From: Streptosporangiaceae bacterium
GTDB taxonomy: Bacteria; Actinomycetota; Actinomycetes; Streptosporangiales; Streptosporangiaceae
DNA: 48,373 nucleotides
Assembly (NCBI GenBank): GCA_025964695.1
Contig: JAOPYK010000229.1
Span: 1 to 48,373, forward strand
Direction: 5' to 3'
This document shows, piece by piece, positions 7,826 through 16,016 of this stretch. The notes beneath the pieces were generated by a model that made no database searches, had not been told where the DNA came from, and saw only the letters and a program-made list of their open reading frames with translations. The first letter of the stretch is position 1; each line of letters begins with the position of its first letter. Position numbers and translations under genes: made by a program.

Positions 7826-9028
7826 CTACAAGGGATCCCGCAAGATCGGGCAGGACATGCAGCGTGGGCCGCCACGGCCGCTGCCGAGTTCGCTCCCGCT
7901 GATCCGGATCACCTCGATGCCCTCCGCCTCCAGCCGCGCGTTGGTCTCCACGTTCCGCTCGTACGCCACCGCCAGCCGCGGACCCACCGCCAGGGTGTTG
8001 TTGCCGTCGTCCCATTGCTCGCGTTCGGCCGTCACCGGATCGAGCCCGGTGTCGATCACTTTGAGCCGCTCGATGCCCATCGCCGCCGCGGCGGCCTCCA
8101 GGAACGGCCGGGGCGGGGCGACCCGCAGGTCTCCTCCGTCCGAGGTCACCGCATAGGCGATCAGCGAGTCCGCCACCGCCGGATACATCACGACCTTGTC
8201 GACGTCGACCATGGTGCAGACGGTGTCCAGATGCATGGTCGCCCGATCCTGGGCGATGGGCACGGCCAGCACGGTATGCGCCAGACCGGCCTCGAACACC
8301 CGCCTGGCCAGCCGCTCGACGCCCGCGGGGGTCGTACGCTCGCCGGTGCCGGCCGCCACCACGCCCGGAGCGAGCAGCAGCAGATCGCCGCCCTCGACGT
8401 GCTCGAGCGTCCGCTCGTACACGGTCCGGACCCCGGCGAACCGCGGATGATGGGTGTAGATCAGGTCGGTGAGCGCCGTCTCCCGCCGCCGGGCCGGCAT
8501 CGCCAGGCTGGTCACCGCCACCTGGTCCCCGATCCAGGCGCTGGAGTCCCGGGTGAACAGCAGGTTCGGCAGCGGGTCGACGATGAAGTCATGCCGGTCC
8601 ATCAGCTCGTATACCAGGCCATGGCCCGGCTTGAGCTCCTCGTGCGCCAGACCGCCGATGAGGACGTGGGCGAGGTCCTCGGGGTGCAAGCCGCTCAGAT
8701 GACCGGCAACGGCGTGGCGGAGCTGATCGCCCAGCCGGTGGTCCTCCACGACCCCGGCGAGCGCCTCCTCGCGCGCGAACTCGTACTCCAGCACGTCCTG
8801 CAGCAACTCACCCATGTACAGCACCTCGACGCCGCGGTCCCGCAGTGCCTCTGCGAAGGCGTCGTGCTCGTCCCGCGCCCGGCCGACCCAGGGGATGCCG
8901 TCGAAGAGCAGTTTGTCGTTGTTGCGGGGGGTGAGCCGTTTCAGTTCGGCACCCGGCCTGTGCATGAGCACGCTCCGGAGTGGCCCGACTTCGCTGCGTA
9001 CATCATGCTGATGTGTCACATAGGACAA
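7826..9028 (-). CDS. arcA: arginine deiminase
   Basis: 400-residue enzyme hydrolysing L-arginine to citrulline and ammonia. Family motifs are present in order: [46 protein letters not shown] with the catalytic His, [17 protein letters not shown], and [11 protein letters not shown] with the nucleophilic Cys near the C-terminus. The likely start is TTG at 9028 (about 10 residues before [10 protein letters not shown]); a GTG three codons downstream is an alternative. No ornithine carbamoyltransferase, carbamate kinase or antiporter gene is adjacent, so it is a stand-alone arcA rather than an ADI operon. It is divergent from the c-di-AMP riboswitch transcript. Confidence 0.95.
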   Translation of the reverse strand: MSYVTHQHDVRSEVGPLRSVLMHRPGAELKRLTPRNNDKLLFDGIPWVGRARDEHDAFAEALRDRGVEVLYMGELLQDVLEYEFAREEALAGVVEDHRLGDQLRHAVAGHLSGLHPEDLAHVLIGGLAHEELKPGHGLVYELMDRHDFIVDPLPNLLFTRDSSAWIGDQVAVTSLAMPARRRETALTDLIYTHHPRFAGVRTVYERTLEHVEGGDLLLLAPGVVAAGTGERTTPAGVERLARRVFEAGLAHTVLAVPIAQDRATMHLDTVCTMVDVDKVVMYPAVADSLIAYAVTSDGGDLRVAPPRPFLEAAAAAMGIERLKVIDTGLDPVTAEREQWDDGNNTLAVGPRLAVAYERNVETNARLEAEGIEVIRISGSELGSGRGGPRCMSCPILRDPL

Positions 9029-9051
9029 TTTACGAGATCCCGATGTAACGG

Positions 9052-9081
9052 TTGTGACACGGGTGCTTTGGGAGCTAATCT
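9052..9081 (+). promoter_or_regulatory. candidate housekeeping promoter for the riboswitch transcript
   Basis: TTGTGA (9052-9057) and TAATCT (9076-9081) are separated by 18 bp, close to the vegetative -35/-10 consensus. This would start transcription about 80 nt before the c-di-AMP riboswitch. It is predicted from sequence only. Confidence 0.5.
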
Positions 9082-9164
9082 CATCCGCTGAGCACGATCG
9101 CTCCCCAGCCCCCCATCGGTGGCGGTGATCGGGCTCCCGCCGAGTTCCGACATCTACGGGTCGC

Positions 9165-9318
9165 GTCCCCCAGTGCGTGCCCGCAGGTGAGGGAGCCGGG
9201 GAACCATTCTTCCCTGGGGTGAATCGGCGCTTCCGGCTCGTCCGGAACGCTGTAGGGCGCGGCCTCCTCGCCCGAATCCGTCAGCTAACCCGGTAGGCGG
9301 CCGTGGAAGAGAGGGGCG
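9165..9318 (+). promoter_or_regulatory. c-di-AMP riboswitch (ydaO-yuaA motif)
   Basis: The leader of the NlpC/P60 gene carries the hallmark segments of the ydaO RNA: GGAGCCGGGGAACCA, CTGGGGTGAATCGG, GTAGGGCG, CCGAATCCGTCAGCTAACC, CGGTAGGCG and GGAAGAGAGG. In actinobacteria this RNA controls cell-wall hydrolase genes and turns expression off when c-di-AMP is high. The outer 5' boundary is approximate. AGAGAGGGG at the 3' end lies about 12-17 nt before the GTG and may double as the ribosome-binding site. Confidence 0.93.
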
Positions 9319-9328
9319 TGCCACGAAC

Positions 9329-10360
9329 GTGGCCACCGCAGACAGGGCGTTCAACCGCCGAACGCTGACGACCGTGGGCCTCACCTTGGCCGCGCTGCTG
9401 GCGGTGCCGGCCATCGCCGTACCCGCCATCGCGGCGCCCGCCGCGGTGCCGGCCAAGCCCAAGCCGTCGCTGGCGGCCGTCAAGCACCGGCTCGACCAGC
9501 TCAACACCCAGGTCGGCGTGCTCGTCCAGAAGTACGACCAGGCCCAGACGACGCTGGCCCAGGCCAGGCACAAGCTCGCGGCGATGCAGAAGTCCGTGAC
9601 GGTCGAGCAGGCGACGTACAAGCGGCTGCACGGGTCGGTGGCCCAGATGGCCGCCTCGGCCTACAAGGCCGGTGACCCGACCGCGGTGGAGACGCTGCTC
9701 TCCGCCCAGGATCCATCGACTGTGCTGGACCAGGTCTCGATCTTCACCAAGATCTCGACGGACCGGAGTTCGCAGCTGAGTCAGTTCGTCTCCTCGGCAC
9801 AGCGACTGGAGTTCGCGCACGGCCAGGCCCAGCAGGCACTGGCCGACGTCAACCACACGATGGCCACGCTGCGGGCCCAGAAGGTCCAGCTCGACAAGGA
9901 CATCGCCCAGCAGATGAAGGCGGTCGCGGCCGCCGGCGGGATCCCGAAAGACGGCGACAGCACGCGCCAGCCCTACATCGGCCCGGCCACCGGCAAGGCC
10001 CTCAAGGCGCTGCAGTACGCCTTCTCCAAGCTCGGCGACAGCTACGTCTACGGAGCCACCGGGCCCAGCACGTTCGACTGCTCCGGCCTCACCCTGCGGT
10101 CCTGGGAGGCGGCCGGGATGTCGATCCCGCGCACCAGCCAGGCGCAGTACTCCTTCACGGCGGGCAGCCGGATCTCCTTCGACAACCTGCAGCCCGGTGA
10201 CCTGGTCTTCTTCTACCCGACCATCCATCACGTCGGGATGTACGTCGGCAACGGCATGATGATCCAGGCCCCGCAGACCGGTGATGTGGTCAAGATCTCC
10301 GACATCACCGGGGGTTCCTACCGCCAGAACTTCAAGGGCGGGGGACGGATCACCGGCTGA
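9329..10360 (+). CDS. secreted NlpC/P60 peptidoglycan endopeptidase with coiled coil
   Basis: 343 residues. A signal peptide (RRTLTTVGLTLAALLAVPAI, cleaved near AIAAPA) is followed by a long coiled coil (about 45-205, rich in Q/A/K/L). The C-terminal NlpC/P60 domain runs from about 222 to the end. FDCSGLTLRSW carries the catalytic Cys, HHVGMYVGNGMMIQAP the catalytic His, and QPGDLVFF is typical. It should cleave stem peptides in the wall, as RipA-type enzymes do, with the coiled coil restraining or localising it. The start is GTG 9329 just after the riboswitch, so synthesis is tied to c-di-AMP level. Confidence 0.93.
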   Translation: MATADRAFNRRTLTTVGLTLAALLAVPAIAVPAIAAPAAVPAKPKPSLAAVKHRLDQLNTQVGVLVQKYDQAQTTLAQARHKLAAMQKSVTVEQATYKRLHGSVAQMAASAYKAGDPTAVETLLSAQDPSTVLDQVSIFTKISTDRSSQLSQFVSSAQRLEFAHGQAQQALADVNHTMATLRAQKVQLDKDIAQQMKAVAAAGGIPKDGDSTRQPYIGPATGKALKALQYAFSKLGDSYVYGATGPSTFDCSGLTLRSWEAAGMSIPRTSQAQYSFTAGSRISFDNLQPGDLVFFYPTIHHVGMYVGNGMMIQAPQTGDVVKISDITGGSYRQNFKGGGRITG

Positions 10361-10373
10361 CGGCGCCCGTACC

Positions 10374-10399
10374 ATGCGTGAATCGACAGATTCGCGCAT
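10374..10399 (+). terminator. hairpin between NlpC/P60 and MFS genes
   Basis: ATGCGTGAATC (10374-10384) and GATTCGCGCAT (10389-10399) form an 11-bp stem with one G-T pair and a GACA loop, in the 42-bp gap before the MFS gene. It could be a weak terminator or attenuate translation of the MFS gene, whose GTG lies 3 nt beyond it. Confidence 0.45.
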
Positions 10400-10402
10400 C
10401 CG

Positions 10403-11653
10403 GTGCATTTCACCGCCGCCACCCTGCTGCGTGTCTCGGCCGAGGGAACCGGAACGGCCCTTGTCCTGCTGGTCCAGGCCCGGACCGGTCACGCCGCTTC
10501 GAGCGGCTTTCTGCTGGCCGCGGTGCTGCTGCCCTACGTGGTGTCCGGACCGGTCCTCGGAAATGCCCTGGACCGGGTCGGCCGCCCACGGGTCTTCGCC
10601 ACCCTGCTGGCGGGCGGTTACGCGCTGGCGGTGGCGTTGCTGCTGCTGGTCGCCGGTGACGTCCCGCTGCCGCTGGCGGTGCTCGCCGCGGGCGCCGTGG
10701 GCTGCACCGAGCCGATCGTGGTCGCGCTGACCAGCCTGCTGCCGCGCATCGTCTCCCCGGCCTCGCTGACCAGGGCGTACGGGTTGGAATCGGCGAGCTA
10801 CAATCTGGCGGGCATCGCCGGTCCGGGGCTCGTGGCGGGTACGGCGGCCTGGGCCGGCCCGCAGCTGGGCGCGGCCCTGGTCGTCGGGGCCGCGGTCCTG
10901 GGCACCCTGACGATGCCGTTCCTGTCGGTGTTCCCTTCCCCTCCGGAGCCATCCCGGCCATCCCTGACGCCGCCGGAGGCATCCGCCCCGACCGCCCCGG
11001 AGGCGCCGTACGGGGAGGCGCCGGCGGCCAGGGTGGACATGATCACCGGTGGGGTCGTCGTGCTGTTCCGCAATTCCACCCTGCGGGCCCTCACAGCCGG
11101 AACCTCGGTGGCCTTTCTCGGCATGGGCGGCATCCCCATCGTCGCGGTGCTGCTGGCCAGGCACGTCGGAGCGAGCGCCACCGCGGGGGGCCACCTCCTG
11201 GCGGCCTTCGCGGTCGGGGCACTGGGCGGCTCGCTCGCCTCCGCTCGCTGGCCGTCCGCGCGTCGCGCCGAGTGGGTGGTACTCGCCGGACTGATCGCCT
11301 TCGGGGTCGCGCTCGTCGCCGCCGCCACCGCGACCACCCTGGTGTGGTGCACCGTGTGTTTCGCCGTCGCGGGAGCCTGTGACGGGCCGGCGTTCGCGGC
11401 GACGCTCACGCTCCGGCAGCGCGAGAGCCCCGCGGCTCGGCTGGGGCAGGTGAACACGACCGGCGGCAGCCTGAAACTGGGGGCGGCGGCCCTTGGCGCG
11501 GCACTGACCGGCGCGCTGGCCGACCGCGCCGGCGCCGTCGGCCTGCTGCTCACGATGGCGGCCCTGCAGCTCGCCGGTGCCGTCGTCATGGCGTTCCTGC
11601 TCTCCCTGCGCCCTCGCTCGCCGGCGGGTCAGGGAGCCGGCCCCGGAAGATGA
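10403..11653 (+). CDS. MFS transporter
   Basis: 416-residue membrane protein with about 12 hydrophobic segments in two halves, joined by a Pro/Ser/Ala-rich cytoplasmic loop (about 178-213). The first loop has GNALDRVGRPRVFA, a variant of MFS motif A. It is probably a small-molecule exporter; the substrate is unknown. The GTG at 10403 is the only in-frame start after an upstream stop, and it sits 3 nt after a hairpin, so there is almost no room for a normal SD. The N-terminus is a little shorter than in typical relatives. Confidence 0.75.
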   Translation: MHFTAATLLRVSAEGTGTALVLLVQARTGHAASSGFLLAAVLLPYVVSGPVLGNALDRVGRPRVFATLLAGGYALAVALLLLVAGDVPLPLAVLAAGAVGCTEPIVVALTSLLPRIVSPASLTRAYGLESASYNLAGIAGPGLVAGTAAWAGPQLGAALVVGAAVLGTLTMPFLSVFPSPPEPSRPSLTPPEASAPTAPEAPYGEAPAARVDMITGGVVVLFRNSTLRALTAGTSVAFLGMGGIPIVAVLLARHVGASATAGGHLLAAFAVGALGGSLASARWPSARRAEWVVLAGLIAFGVALVAAATATTLVWCTVCFAVAGACDGPAFAATLTLRQRESPAARLGQVNTTGGSLKLGAAALGAALTGALADRAGAVGLLLTMAALQLAGAVVMAFLLSLRPRSPAGQGAGPGR

Positions 11654-11656
11654 CGG

Positions 11657-12127
11657 TCAGTGCGGGCCCCAGCCCCCCGCGTCCGGACGGGTACGGCCGG
11701 CGGCTCGTACCCTCCTGACCCGCGCGGCCACCACCAGGGCGGCGCTCAGCGGGGCGAGCAGATCCAGCGCCAGGTAGAACAGATCCTGGTGCGCGTATCC
11801 CTGCACGATGCCGAGCGGGTCCGGCGTCCGGTCAGCGCTCAGCGCCGACAGCAGGTCGTAGGCGATGTCCCCGGCGAGCAGGCTCGCCGCGGCCAGCACG
11901 GCGGCGGTGAGCGGGACGACGGCACCGCCCGGCCGGGTCAGCAGCGCGGGCAGCCCGGTGATGACTCCGATCATGAGGCAGGCGATCGCGGTGGCGGGCC
12001 AGCCGTGCGACAGGAAGTGGGCGAACATGTAGTCCTGCCCGACACCGATGATGGTGGCGATGATCCCGCCGGCCAGCGCCGCGGCCAGCGCCGCTGCCGT
12101 GCCGGGCGCCTGGTGATCCTCAGTCAT
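11657..12127 (-). CDS. small four-helix membrane protein, function unknown
   Basis: 156 residues with four predicted transmembrane segments: about 10-32, 43-62, 68-90 and 113-135. The tail is Arg/Gly rich (RVRRVRAAGRTRPD). I recognise no family. It converges tail to tail with the MFS gene only 3 bp away. Upstream it is divergent from the two-component operon at 12251. Confidence 0.65.
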   Translation of the reverse strand: MTEDHQAPGTAAALAAALAGGIIATIIGVGQDYMFAHFLSHGWPATAIACLMIGVITGLPALLTRPGGAVVPLTAAVLAAASLLAGDIAYDLLSALSADRTPDPLGIVQGYAHQDLFYLALDLLAPLSAALVVAARVRRVRAAGRTRPDAGGWGPH

Positions 12128-12250
12128 CGCGGTATTTCTACCCGATTGACATGTTCGTCCGCACTCAAATCTGGGGCAGTCCTTACAGGGTCATGACTTC
12201 AACGCGGTAGAGCGTCCGTCCGGCCGGATCGCACCTACCGTAGAGGTGTG

Positions 12251-13006
12251 ATGGAGGAGCCGGCCAAGGGGAACACCCCCGCAGCGGGGCCGGGCAGCCC
12301 CGTCGCCGGCCGCATTCTGGTCGTCGACGACGACCACACCGTGGCCGAGGTGGTCGCCCGTTACCTGCTACGGGACGGACACGAGGTGGAGTGCGTGGCC
12401 GACGGGCGTCAGGCGCTCGACCGGGCGCGGGCCGATCCGCCGGACCTGATCGTGCTGGACCTGATGCTGCCCGGCATGGGCGGGCTGGAGGTCTGCCGCC
12501 GGCTGCGGGAGACCTCCCCGGTGCCGATCGTGATGCTCACCGCGCTGGGCCAGGAGACCGACCGGCTGGTCGGCCTGGAGACGGGCGCGGACGACTACGT
12601 GACCAAGCCGTTCAGCCCGCGGGAGCTGGCGCTGCGCGTGCGGTCGGTGCTGCGCCGGGCCCGTGGCTCGCTGACCCCGGCCGGTGCGGGGGTGCTCACC
12701 GACGACGATCTTCGCGTCGACGTGGGCGCGCACGAGGTACTCCTCGGCGGTGATCCGCTGGCACTGACCGCCCGGGAGTTCGACCTGCTGGCGTTCCTGC
12801 TGCGCCACCCCAGGCAGGCCTTCACCCGCGAACAGCTGCTCGATCAGGTCTGGGGGTGGTCCTTCGGTGACTCCTCGACCGTGACGGTGCATGTGCGCAG
12901 GCTCCGGGAGAAGATCGAGAAGGATCCCACCGCCCCGCTGCGGATCGTCACCGTGTGGGGTGTGGGCTACCGCTACGAGCCCGCCGACCCGGGCGAGGCC
13001 GCGTGA
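12251..13006 (+). CDS. OmpR/PhoB-family response regulator
   Basis: 251 residues. The receiver domain (about 20-135) has the acidic DDD pocket in ILVVDDDHTV, phosphoacceptor Asp in IVLDLMLPGMGG, and switch residues in VMLTALG and DDYVTKPFSPREL. The C-terminal winged helix (about 155-245) has LTAREFDLLAFLLRHP, TREQLLDQVWG and the recognition helix VHVRRLREKIE. It should bind DNA after phosphorylation by the next gene's product. ATG 12251 has AGAGG 4 nt upstream; a GTG at 12248 is the alternative. Its stop overlaps the kinase start (GTGA). Confidence 0.95.
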   Translation: MEEPAKGNTPAAGPGSPVAGRILVVDDDHTVAEVVARYLLRDGHEVECVADGRQALDRARADPPDLIVLDLMLPGMGGLEVCRRLRETSPVPIVMLTALGQETDRLVGLETGADDYVTKPFSPRELALRVRSVLRRARGSLTPAGAGVLTDDDLRVDVGAHEVLLGGDPLALTAREFDLLAFLLRHPRQAFTREQLLDQVWGWSFGDSSTVTVHVRRLREKIEKDPTAPLRIVTVWGVGYRYEPADPGEAA

Positions 13007-14130
13007 TCCCGTTCGAGGCGCTCATCGAGGTGGCCGGTTACGCCGCCGGAGCCGCGCTGCTGGTCGCCGCCGTCGGGCTCGGCCTGCTGCAGCTGCTGCG
13101 CGGCCGCTCCATGGCCGTCCAGCTGGCCGTGGTGGCGATCGCCACCGTGCTGGCCACGGTCGCCGGCATCATCGTGATCACTCTGCTGATGATGATCTCC
13201 GAGCACGACCGTTCGGTGGCGCTCACCGTGGTGGTCGTCGCGGGCCTGATCGGCACCGGGGTTTCCTTCCTGCTGGGCCGCCGGCTGATCGCCGCCAACC
13301 GCGCCCTGGTCGAGGCCGTACGATCCGATCCGTACCGCCCTCCGTCGACGGTGCTCCCCGCCGAGCTGGCGGAGCTGTCGCGGGAGCTGAAGGTCGCCTA
13401 CGACCGGCTCTCGGCGTCTCACGAACGCGAGAAGGCACTGGAGACCAGCCGCCGCGAGCTGGTCGCCTGGGTGAGCCACGACCTGCGTACTCCGCTCGCG
13501 GGGCTGCGGGCCATGGCCGAGGCGCTCGAGGACGAGGTCGTGGTCGACGCCGAGACCGTGCGCCGCTATCACGGCCGCATCCGCATCGAGGTGGACCGGC
13601 TGGCCGAGATGGTCGACGACCTGTTCGAACTCGCCCGGATCCACGCGGGTGCGCTACGGCTGTCCCGCCAGCGGGTCGGCCTGGACGACCTGGTGGCCGA
13701 GGCGGTGGCCGGCGCCGAGCCGCTGGCGCGGGCCAAGGGGGTCCGAGTCCACGGCGACGCCCGGTCGGGCCTGCCGGTGGAGGTGGACGCGATCGAGGTC
13801 GGCCGGGCCGTGCGCAACCTGGTCGTCAACGCCATCCGGCACACCCCGCACGACGGCGTCATCGATATCCGCAGTGAGATCCACGACGGGCCCGACGGCG
13901 ACATGGCCTGCGTGACCGTCTCCGACGCCTGTGGCGGCATCCCGGAGCAGGATCTGCCCCGGGTCTTCGACGTGGCCTTCCGGGGCGAGGCGGCCCGCAC
14001 CCCCGGGGGCGGAGCCGGACTGGGCCTGGCGATCGCCAGGGGCATCGTCGAGGCGCACTCCGGCGAGATCGGCGTCACCAACGAGGGGCCGGGCTGCCGA
14101 TTCTTCGTCCGGCTGCCGATCGGCCGCTGA
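13003..14130 (+). CDS. membrane sensor histidine kinase
   Basis: 375 residues, translationally coupled to the response regulator through a 4-nt overlap. There are three N-terminal hydrophobic segments (about 8-32, 38-65, 71-92) with almost no extracytoplasmic loop. That suggests sensing within the membrane or of a lipid-soluble cue. A HAMP-like linker follows, then WVSHDLRTPLAGL with His159, the N box NLVVNAIRHTPHDG, DACGGIPEQDLPRVF and GGGAGLGLAIARGIVEAH. N box, G1 and G2 are all intact. The natural partner is the regulator at 12251. Confidence 0.95.
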   Translation: MIPFEALIEVAGYAAGAALLVAAVGLGLLQLLRGRSMAVQLAVVAIATVLATVAGIIVITLLMMISEHDRSVALTVVVVAGLIGTGVSFLLGRRLIAANRALVEAVRSDPYRPPSTVLPAELAELSRELKVAYDRLSASHEREKALETSRRELVAWVSHDLRTPLAGLRAMAEALEDEVVVDAETVRRYHGRIRIEVDRLAEMVDDLFELARIHAGALRLSRQRVGLDDLVAEAVAGAEPLARAKGVRVHGDARSGLPVEVDAIEVGRAVRNLVVNAIRHTPHDGVIDIRSEIHDGPDGDMACVTVSDACGGIPEQDLPRVFDVAFRGEAARTPGGGAGLGLAIARGIVEAHSGEIGVTNEGPGCRFFVRLPIGR

Positions 14131-14193
14131 GGGCCCACGGCGGCGATCCGCGGCGCTGGCCCGACCGTCCCGACGGGCCCGCCCGGCCCGGCC

Positions 14194-14229
14194 GGACCCA
14201 CCGGCCCGACCGGACCCACCGGCCCGACC
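14194..14229. repeat. 18-bp tandem repeat built of 9-bp units
   Basis: Two perfect copies of an 18-bp unit (GGACCCACC plus GGCCCGACC) lie in the gap after the kinase gene, preceded by related degenerate GC-rich 9-mers from about 14176. It is a minisatellite-like tract in the convergent intergenic region. Minus-strand frames over it give a collagen-like Gly-Pro pattern, but no gene is supported there. Confidence 0.85.
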
Positions 14230-14245
14230 GGCTTGACCAGGGCGA

Positions 14246-14626
14246 TCAGGGGTCGACCGCGTCGTCGATGGCACGGAAGGTGGGGCACGGCCAGCGCCAC
14301 ATACAGGCCCGGCAGCGCTGGATCGGATTGTCCGGATCGCTGGAGATCCCGCCGCTGTCGAGCGGCTGATGCAGCTCGAAGAGCCGTAGTCCCAGCTCGG
14401 CAAACGCGATCATGTCCTCTCTGGCGGTGGAGAGGAAGGCAAGGTCCTCCTGAGCGATCCGGGTCCGGATCGGGACGAATCCCTCCCGATTGATCAAGCG
14501 CGCCAGGTATTGCGCCGGGGAACGCCAGGAGGTCGACTTCTCCGAGCGGACCCGGATGGACTCCAGCCGATCCCGGAGCCGGCTTCGCTGAATGTCGCCT
14601 GGCCGGTCGCCGTTCATGACGGACAT
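14246..14626 (-). CDS. conserved-looking hypothetical protein with C-terminal Cys/Trp motif
   Basis: 126 residues starting MSVMNGDRPGD. The body is charged and helical (RSRLRDRLESIRV, REDMIAFAELGLRLFELHQPLD). It ends with CRACMWRWPCPTFRAIDDAVDP, where three cysteines and two tryptophans could bind a metal. I know this ending from unassigned actinomycete proteins but no function. A second ATG lies three codons downstream. Codon usage fits a real gene. It converges on the kinase gene across the 9-bp repeat tract. Confidence 0.65.
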   Translation of the reverse strand: MSVMNGDRPGDIQRSRLRDRLESIRVRSEKSTSWRSPAQYLARLINREGFVPIRTRIAQEDLAFLSTAREDMIAFAELGLRLFELHQPLDSGGISSDPDNPIQRCRACMWRWPCPTFRAIDDAVDP

Positions 14627-14881
14627 CCCGCCACAAGTCCGGAACGTGACCTTGTCGCTGGGGTCTCCGGTCGCCGACCGAGGACCTGGGCGACTCCCCT
14701 CGAGTTGCCAAGCCGCTGTTGCACGGCGCCAGCCTCCCGCACTCCGGTGCCGGCTGAGAGACGAATACACGACTTCGCCAGGCCGGACGAGGATCATCTA
14801 TGGGCGTTTCATATCAAAGCGACCGCCCGCCGTGGTCCGACTCGCCGAACTCTCTAGCTCCCTGGCCGTTGGGCCGATAGT

Positions 14882-15226
14882 GTGCGGCTCGTGGAGCTAA
14901 ATGTCTCGACTGCATCTCAGGGAGGTCACGCCGTCGTCACCGCGAGCGGCGAACTTGACCTGTACACAGCGCCCCGCCTGCAGACTGTGCTTGCCGGGCT
15001 GCTGCGCGAGAACGTCGATCGGGTGGTGGTCGACCTCAGCGGGGTCGAGTTCTGCGACTCGACCGGCATGAACGTGCTGCTCGCCGCGATGAAGCGGCTC
15101 AAAGAGCAGGGTGGCACCCTTGAGCTCGCCGCACCGCGGCCGGCAGTCAAACGAATCCTGCAGGTCACCGGCCTCGACACGGTTTTCGACGTGCACGACG
15201 CCCTGCCGGCTCTGGACGTGACCTAA
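14882..15226 (+). CDS. STAS-domain anti-sigma factor antagonist
   Basis: 114-residue single STAS domain of the SpoIIAA/RsbV/BldG type. SGELDLYTAPRLQTVL and VVVDLSGVEFCDSTGMNVLL are the signature; Ser60 in DSTG is the expected phosphorylation site for an RsbW-like kinase. When unphosphorylated, such proteins capture anti-sigma factors and free sigma. GTG 14882 is used here; GTG 14891 would give a more usual N-terminus. No kinase or sigma gene is adjacent. Confidence 0.9.
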   Translation: MRLVELNVSTASQGGHAVVTASGELDLYTAPRLQTVLAGLLRENVDRVVVDLSGVEFCDSTGMNVLLAAMKRLKEQGGTLELAAPRPAVKRILQVTGLDTVFDVHDALPALDVT

Positions 15227-15266
15227 CCGGCCGCCGGAGAGGTCGCGCGGCACTACGATCGCGTCT

Positions 15267-16016
15267 ATGCAGCCGATTGAACACTCGGCGGGTGCCGGCG
15301 TTGCGGTCATCATCCCGGCCAAGGATGAGCAGGACCGCATCGCCGCGACCGTGAAGGCCGCCTGTCAACTGCCCGGCGCCGATCTCGTGGTGGTCGTCGA
15401 CGATGGTTCTGCTGACGCCACGGCCCGGTTGGCCGAAGAGGCCGGTGCCAGGGTGGTCCGGCATGGCCGTAACCGGGGCAAGGGCGCCGCCATGGAGAGC
15501 GGGGCCGAAGCGGTCCGGTTGCTCGATGACGGTGCCTCGCGGCACCTGCTGTTCCTGGACGCCGATCTGGCCGGCACCGCAGGTGACGCCGCCCCGCTCA
15601 TCGAGCCGGTCCGTTCCGGCGCGGCCGACATGACGATCGCCGTGTTCTCCTCGACGGTCAAGCTGGGCGGACACGGTTTCGTCGTCCGGCTCTCCCGGGA
15701 CGGCATCAAGCGCGCCACCGGCTGGACCGCCACCCAGCCGCTCAACGGCCAGCGCTGCCTGACCCGTGCCGCCTTCGAGGCCGCACTGCCGCTGGCGCCC
15801 GGCTTCGGCGTCGAGACCGCCCTCACCATCGATCTGCTCCGCAAGGGCATGCGGGTCACCGAGGTCGAGGTGCCGCTCGCCCACCGCGCCACCGGCACCG
15901 ACTGGCGGGCCCAGGTGCATCGCGCCCGGCAGTTCCGTGACGTCGCCCGTGCCCTGGCCGTACGTGATCCCGCTGTGACCACCCGGCTGTCCCGGCTGCG
16001 CCGCACGTCTCCGTGA
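15267..16016 (+). CDS. family 2 glycosyltransferase
   Basis: 249 residues with a GT-A fold. VAVIIPAKDEQDRIAATV starts the nucleotide-sugar site, VVVVDDGSADATARLA follows, NRGKGAAMESG binds the substrate, and LFLDADLAG is the metal-binding DxD. There are no membrane helices. Its stop overlaps the GTG of the next gene (GTGA), so it is coupled to the MptB-like mannosyltransferase and probably works in the same polyprenol-linked glycan pathway. The acceptor and donor cannot be read from the sequence. Confidence 0.88.
   Translation: MQPIEHSAGAGVAVIIPAKDEQDRIAATVKAACQLPGADLVVVVDDGSADATARLAEEAGARVVRHGRNRGKGAAMESGAEAVRLLDDGASRHLLFLDADLAGTAGDAAPLIEPVRSGAADMTIAVFSSTVKLGGHGFVVRLSRDGIKRATGWTATQPLNGQRCLTRAAFEAALPLAPGFGVETALTIDLLRKGMRVTEVEVPLAHRATGTDWRAQVHRARQFRDVARALAVRDPAVTTRLSRLRRTSP

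Noticed and set aside
7826-9028. Complete arginine deiminase operon
   Set aside because: Only arcA is present. Neighbours are a riboswitch/NlpC unit and an RsbW-like gene; there is no arcB, arcC or arcD.
13569-14711. Minus-strand frame with a collagen-like Gly-Pro-Val repeat
   Set aside because: The repeat is only the translation of the 9-bp GC minisatellite. The frame also runs antisense through the histidine kinase ATPase domain.
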